The notes under the pieces are model-generated. The model saw only the letters and a program-made list of their open reading frames with translations. It did no database searches and was not told the origin of the DNA. From a virus, in IMG/VR virus record IMGVR_UViG_3300032268_000690, positions 1-25,276 of that record: a stretch of DNA of 25,276 nt; one strand, given 5' to 3'. A program made the position numbers and the translations under genes. Shown in pieces: positions 21,312 through 25,276 of the stretch (within the stretch, counting starts at the first letter, position 1; each line of letters begins with the position of its first letter).

Positions 21312-21539
21312 ATGACCATTGATAATGTAAGCTACGATGAGAAAGCCATGGCTCAATTAACACAGGATGAGTTTGTTAATACCCATCTTGATAATGATGC
21401 CATCTATCCATTGATTTCAGAAAAGGAAAGAGTTTCCAGGTTAAAAGATGCTTATTCACTGATTAAAAAGGCAACCGATGAACGCCCTGCAATTAAAGGA
21501 AAAGATATCGAGCCTAAAGATTCAGGAGCTGGCAAGTAG
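21312..21539 (+). CDS. small late protein (75 aa)
   Basis: Not recognised. Acidic and helical, starting MTIDNVSYDEKAMAQLTQDEF and ending in a Lys/Asp/Pro-rich tail (PAIKGKDIEPKDSGAGK). It has no motif. It lies directly after the major tail gene, with the strong hairpin between them, and the next gene overlaps its end by 62 bases in another frame. A small tail-assembly or chaperone helper is possible. Confidence 0.55.
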   Translation: MTIDNVSYDEKAMAQLTQDEFVNTHLDNDAIYPLISEKERVSRLKDAYSLIKKATDERPAIKGKDIEPKDSGAGK

Positions 21540-21897
21540 TGCTGTAGATAACACTGGTTTTGTTGCCGCTGATCTTATCACTGCACAGCTTCGAAAGGGG
21601 TTGAAATCTGATGGCAATGAAATGCCGGATTACTCTGCAGTTTCTGTTGATGTGTTTGGAAAAGAGCCCGGACCGATAAAGCTCTATGATACAGGAGCTT
21701 TCTATGCAGGCATCAAGGTTGTTTCGGATGGCAAAAGCATTGTTTACCAAAGCTCTGATAAGAAAGGGGAAATGCTTGAAAAAAGATACAGCACAAAAAG
21801 CGGCCAGGTACTTGGACTTACTGAAAATAGTCGTGTTGAATACGCTCTTGATTTACAACCGGAGTTTGTTGATTTGGTAAAAAAGCAGTTGAAATGA
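21478..21897 (+). CDS. tail completion-like protein (139 aa)
   Basis: The only good start is ATG 21478, giving MNALQLKEKISSLKIQELASSAV and a 62-base overlap with the previous gene. The middle has IKLYDTGAFYAGIKVVSDGKSIVYQSSDKKGEMLEKRYS, a pattern (L-x-D-T-G-x-F-x-x-G-I) seen in phage tail completion proteins, and a SGQVLGLTENSR segment. The product is basic-neutral and soluble. Its TGA overlaps the next ATG (ATGA). Position between tail tube and tape measure fits tail assembly; exact role uncertain. Confidence 0.6.
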   Translation: MNALQLKEKISSLKIQELASSAVDNTGFVAADLITAQLRKGLKSDGNEMPDYSAVSVDVFGKEPGPIKLYDTGAFYAGIKVVSDGKSIVYQSSDKKGEMLEKRYSTKSGQVLGLTENSRVEYALDLQPEFVDLVKKQLK

Positions 21898-22082
21898 GTT
21901 GCGAGAATTGCACACAATCAATCATGCAGCAAAAAAGAGCCGATGAAGAAATTATCCTTCTTGCAAAGCAAAAAGCAAACCACACAGGAAAGCCTGTTGC
22001 TCTCTACAGAGATGAATACGGAAGGCTCTGCATCTGCACCGGCACAGAGCCTATTGTCATGTATTTTACACCAGAGCTGTAG
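21894..22082 (+). CDS. small CxxC protein before the tape measure (62 aa)
   Basis: The protein begins MSCENCTQS, has a charged helix (QKRADEEIILLAKQKANHT) and a short strand-rich end with LCICTGTEPIVMYFTPEL. Four Cys in two pairs (C3, C6; C46, C48 approximately) could bind metal. It starts in an ATGA overlap with the upstream gene. The following frame carries on directly at its stop codon without an ATG, as in tail-assembly chaperone pairs made by programmed frameshifting, so this may be the short form of a two-product locus. It may equally be an independent small protein. Confidence 0.5.
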   Translation: MSCENCTQSIMQQKRADEEIILLAKQKANHTGKPVALYRDEYGRLCICTGTEPIVMYFTPEL

Positions 22083-22653
22083 AACGCTTTCAATAGGTGC
22101 TTTTATTGATGCTTATTGCAATGGCAATTTATCAGTACTGATCAGGCAAGGCAACCCTACAGAAAAGGAGTTGCAAGATGCATGGAATGAAATCCTCTTC
22201 GAGTATTCAGCTCTTGTTGCCAATGGTGAATCTAACTACATACTTTCTTTACAAAGGCGCATGAGCCTTTTGAATGCCGATATTTTTTATATTGAAAATG
22301 CAATTACAATACTCCGGTTACGCTATGAGCAGGATATTGTTGATGAACTCATTGCCATGGGCTTTATTGGCGATTACAAAAAGCCTGAACAACTCAAAAG
22401 GGTTGTTGCACTTGCAAAAAATTATGTGATTGAGTTAAGTGAGTTGCAAGAAGAATTTGACCGGATTAATGCTACGGCAACCGGGAAAAAACAAACTGAA
22501 GACGATTACAATAGAACGCTTGTTGCGTTATCAAAATATATTGGCTACCGCATTGACAAGGAGGTGGTAAAGGTGGATGAGTTTGCGGCTATTTTCAGTC
22601 TTTACATTTCTGAATCAAAAAAACAAGAGACCGATGGCCAAAGGAACAATTGA
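22054..22653 (+). CDS. tail assembly chaperone-like protein, start uncertain (about 190-200 aa)
   Basis: From about 22084 the frame encodes a clearly protein-like helical sequence (TLSIGAFIDAYCNGNLSVLI, EKELQDAWNEILFEYSALV, ...VVKVDEFAAIFSLYISESKK) that stops 20 bases inside the tape measure gene. Its place directly before the tape measure and its helical nature fit a tail assembly chaperone. No ATG lies near its natural beginning. The choices are TTG 22054, used here, or ATG 22012 or ATG 21943, both deep inside the previous gene, or a +1 frameshift from the 62-aa frame at its CTG-TAG end. The C-terminal limit is sure; the start is not. Confidence 0.55.
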   Translation: MSCILHQSCRTLSIGAFIDAYCNGNLSVLIRQGNPTEKELQDAWNEILFEYSALVANGESNYILSLQRRMSLLNADIFYIENAITILRLRYEQDIVDELIAMGFIGDYKKPEQLKRVVALAKNYVIELSELQEEFDRINATATGKKQTEDDYNRTLVALSKYIGYRIDKEVVKVDEFAAIFSLYISESKKQETDGQRNN

Positions 22654-25276
22654 TGAACTCTTTGATCTGTCTGCCATACAGGCGCAATCTGATAAGGTTG
22701 AGAAACTTTTAGCTGAATTTGTTACGGGCATCTCGAAGATTCCAAAAATAAAGCTCGAAGTGTCGGGTAGTGAATCGGTGAAGGAGTTTTCTCTCGCTAA
22801 TGCAAAATTAAAGGCAGAAATAGCATCAGTTCAGCAGCTCGCAAATCAAAGGTTTGCTGCTGATGCCAAATTAATAACCCTTCAAACTGATTACGCCAAA
22901 GCCACTGCAAGAAGCCGGGAAGAGCTTCGTAAATCAAACAAAGAATTAAAGGCATCTACTGAATTTCAATTGGCTGAGACTGCTTCTATTGATAAGGCAA
23001 GGGCGGCGGTAAAAAAACTCACCATAGAAAGGAACGGACTGAATCTTGCTACAGCAGGTGGACAGGATAGAAGGGATGTGCTCAATGAGCGGATCAATAA
23101 GCTCAATGATTTTATAAAAAAGAATGTTGACTTGCTTGCCCAGCAAAAAATAAATGTCGGCAACTATGCCGGATCACTGGCGAAGCCTTTTGAATCTCTT
23201 ATTACTCGGCTCGATCAGCTAAAAGCTAATCTTGCACAAGGCATCGGGCTTGGTGGAGGAAGAAGCGAAGCCGATTTAAAAGGTGCTACATTTCAGATAC
23301 AGAAACTAACTGATGCGCTTTCACTTTCCAGTACAGCGGGAGCCAGTAGTGCCAAACAGGTAAAAATACTTGAAAGAACTTTTCAGGACTTATCGATATC
23401 TACTGCCAAAGGTGATGAAACAGCAACTAAATTCCTTAGCACATTAGCTGGACAGATTGGTGAAGCCAAAGATGCTGTTGGTGATCTAAGAGATGAGATA
23501 AAACTGAATGCGAGTGATACTAAGGGTATTGATAATATTGTTGGCTCGCTAAATGCTTTAGCGGGTATTGCCCAAGGTGCTGCAGGTGCCTACGCTTTGT
23601 TTGGTGCCAGTCAGGAAGATGCTGCCAAAATCACGGCCAAGCTGATTGCTGTTCAGGGGATTGCCAATAGCATTCAGACTGTTGGACAAGAATTGACAAG
23701 AAAAGGAACAATTGCCAATAAGGCTTATGTGTTTATACAAGGGCTGGTTACAACGGCTACAAACACCACGGCTGCTGCAACTACAAGGCTAAATGCTGTA
23801 CTCAAATTAAGCACCATCGGGCTTGTTGTTGCTGCTGTTGGAGGATTGATTTATGCCATATCAAAAGCAAGTGAGGCAACATTCGGTTTCACAAAAAACC
23901 AAAAAGCACTGTACGATATAACAAAAAGTGCGAACGCTTCTTATGCTGAAGAGGCTGTTAAATTAAAGATACTCACAAAGGAATACTTAAACACTTCCAC
24001 TTCGGTTGGCAGAAAGAAGGATATCCAGGATGAATTGCAGAAAACATATCCTGCATATTTTGGGAATCTTAAAACGGAAGCGGAATTTCAAAACGGCATT
24101 GCAGATGCAGCGAATAGAGCTACAAAGGCTTTGCTGATACAGGCAAAAGTGCAGGCTGCTCAAACATTACTTACCGAAAAATACAAAAAGGTTCTTGATG
24201 AAACATTTGATCCGCAATCAAGTTTAAATTTCTTTGAAAAAGCAGGCGTTGCGCTTCGCAATCCACTATCTACAATCAGAACTGCTTCAGGTTCGCCAAA
24301 CACAGATGATTTTAAAGCATTAGCAGAGGCTGCAACTGATAATGTCAATAAAACAAAAAAAGAATATAATGATTTGGAAGCTTTCATTCAGGGTTTTATT
24401 GAAAAATCAAATAAAGAATTAGAGACACTTGGCGGAGATCCTAAAAAAGTTACAAATAACACTACTGCTGGCGTAAAAGAAGCTGCCGCCGAAATTAAAA
24501 AGGTAAATGATAAAACCAAAGAAGATATCCTTCGCTCTCAATTTGAAATTAACAAGCTGAGGCTGGAAGAATCTTCTAAGGCTGACAAGGAAATTATTGA
24601 TAGTGAAAACAGAGGGTATTTCATCCGTAAACAAGCCCTGCTTGATTTTACACAAAAGCAGCAGGCAATTGCACAACTGGAAGTGCAGTTTGCAAGGGAT
24701 GTTGAAAAATTAAAGCTTGCTGAAATTATTGCGGCTCTCGAAGAAGAAAAGAAGCAGAAAGGCGCTAATGTAAAAGAACTTAACAATCAGATTGAAAAGG
24801 AGAGAGCGGCATCTGCAAAAAGGGTTGAGCTAATAGAGCTACAATCCACCATAAGGCTCACTGAAATTGGGAAAGAATTTGTAAAGACCGGGCAAGAGCT
24901 TGCTGATCAAAGGCAAGCCATCAGAGATGATGAGATTGCCAGGATAAATAAATTCGAGGAGGATCAACAAGAAATAAGCCAAAAATCAAGGGCAATATTT
25001 AAAGCTGCTATCAAGGAGCAAGCTGATGAAGAGGCCGCAGCGGCAGAAAAAAGGATTGAGCTTCAAAAGCAATTGCAAGATGAGTTGAAGTCTCTTTTTA
25101 TTCAGTTGGTAAATGATCAGTTTACCATTGAAGAACAGGCTTTAAACGAAAGAAAAAGACTGCTTGATGAAGACACTGCAAGGCGCATCAATCAAATCAA
25201 TCTTCTTGGCCTTACTGAGCAGGAAAGAATTCGCCAAACGGCTATCGTTGAGAAAAATGCCGCCGCACAAACGGAG
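22634..25276 (+). CDS. tail tape measure protein (partial, runs off the window)
   Basis: The open frame starts at ATG 22634 (MAKGTIDELFDLSAIQ), overlapping the chaperone-like gene by 20 bases, and remains open for 881 codons to the last base. It shows the usual tape measure profile: long helical, Ala/Lys/Glu-rich regions, a hydrophobic segment at about residues 394-409 (TIGLVVAAVGGLIYAI) and, from about residue 620, almost continuous coiled coil (Glu/Lys/Arg/Gln-rich). The family sets the tail length and carries channel-forming segments for DNA entry. The length so far already predicts a tail over 100 nm by the known proportionality of about 0.15 nm per residue. The C-terminus is missing. Confidence 0.88.
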   Translation, partial: MAKGTIDELFDLSAIQAQSDKVEKLLAEFVTGISKIPKIKLEVSGSESVKEFSLANAKLKAEIASVQQLANQRFAADAKLITLQTDYAKATARSREELRKSNKELKASTEFQLAETASIDKARAAVKKLTIERNGLNLATAGGQDRRDVLNERINKLNDFIKKNVDLLAQQKINVGNYAGSLAKPFESLITRLDQLKANLAQGIGLGGGRSEADLKGATFQIQKLTDALSLSSTAGASSAKQVKILERTFQDLSISTAKGDETATKFLSTLAGQIGEAKDAVGDLRDEIKLNASDTKGIDNIVGSLNALAGIAQGAAGAYALFGASQEDAAKITAKLIAVQGIANSIQTVGQELTRKGTIANKAYVFIQGLVTTATNTTAAATTRLNAVLKLSTIGLVVAAVGGLIYAISKASEATFGFTKNQKALYDITKSANASYAEEAVKLKILTKEYLNTSTSVGRKKDIQDELQKTYPAYFGNLKTEAEFQNGIADAANRATKALLIQAKVQAAQTLLTEKYKKVLDETFDPQSSLNFFEKAGVALRNPLSTIRTASGSPNTDDFKALAEAATDNVNKTKKEYNDLEAFIQGFIEKSNKELETLGGDPKKVTNNTTAGVKEAAAEIKKVNDKTKEDILRSQFEINKLRLEESSKADKEIIDSENRGYFIRKQALLDFTQKQQAIAQLEVQFARDVEKLKLAEIIAALEEEKKQKGANVKELNNQIEKERAASAKRVELIELQSTIRLTEIGKEFVKTGQELADQRQAIRDDEIARINKFEEDQQEISQKSRAIFKAAIKEQADEEAAAAEKRIELQKQLQDELKSLFIQLVNDQFTIEEQALNERKRLLDEDTARRINQINLLGLTEQERIRQTAIVEKNAAAQTE

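Overview
The window is a 25-kb piece of a tailed bacteriophage or prophage (siphovirus-like), with every supported gene on the + strand. The host is most likely a member of the Bacteroidota. The reasons are the AT-rich intergenic leaders, the general scarcity of strong Shine-Dalgarno sites, one TAnnTTTG promoter box exactly at the head of the late operon, and protein types (DnaD-like initiator, DnaC-like loader, tape measure, an exported protein after the capsid gene) that I associate with phages of that phylum. This host call is inference; no host gene is present. No integrase, repressor, DNA polymerase or lysis gene lies inside the window, so lifestyle cannot be decided.

Layout. (1) 1-930: three small early proteins, one of them membrane-anchored, then a tRNA-Met (CAT) that looks like a diverged initiator tRNA, then two RNA-type hairpins. 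(2) 931-3719: a recombination module with a Sak4/RecA-like ATPase and a Cas4/RecB-like PD-(D/E)XK nuclease, plus three small proteins of unknown function. Two of these end in sliding-clamp-binding-like peptides. (3) 3741-9963: replication, with a ParB-like protein, a HARP-SNF2 helicase, a small winged-helix-like protein ending in the same NQNTLF peptide, a DnaD-like initiator with a hexanucleotide microsatellite, a DnaC-like helicase loader and a DUF559/Vsr-like nuclease. (4) 9926-11990: an accessory stretch of short genes. It holds a YopX-family pseudogene with three in-frame TAA codons, a micro-ORF over an inverted repeat, three copies of a leader repeat each placed just before a small gene, a GU-rich hairpin, and an Acb2/Tad1-like cyclic-nucleotide sponge (anti-CBASS/anti-Thoeris). 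(5) 11998-25276: the late operon, in the order small terminase, large terminase, portal, small linker protein, scaffold, terminator plus leader, major capsid protein, secreted small protein, head-tail/structural proteins, major tail protein, tail completion proteins, tail-assembly-chaperone-like ORFs, and a tape measure protein that runs off the window.

How it works together. The phage appears to borrow the host replicase. The DnaD-like protein and the DnaC-like ATPase would load the host DnaB-type helicase, and the QxxLF tails on three small proteins could tether them to the host sliding clamp. Sak4 plus the nuclease would provide annealing recombination. The strongest candidates for something new are the repeat-headed accessory cassettes around the Acb2-like gene, the family of small proteins with clamp-type tails, and the initiator-like tRNA.
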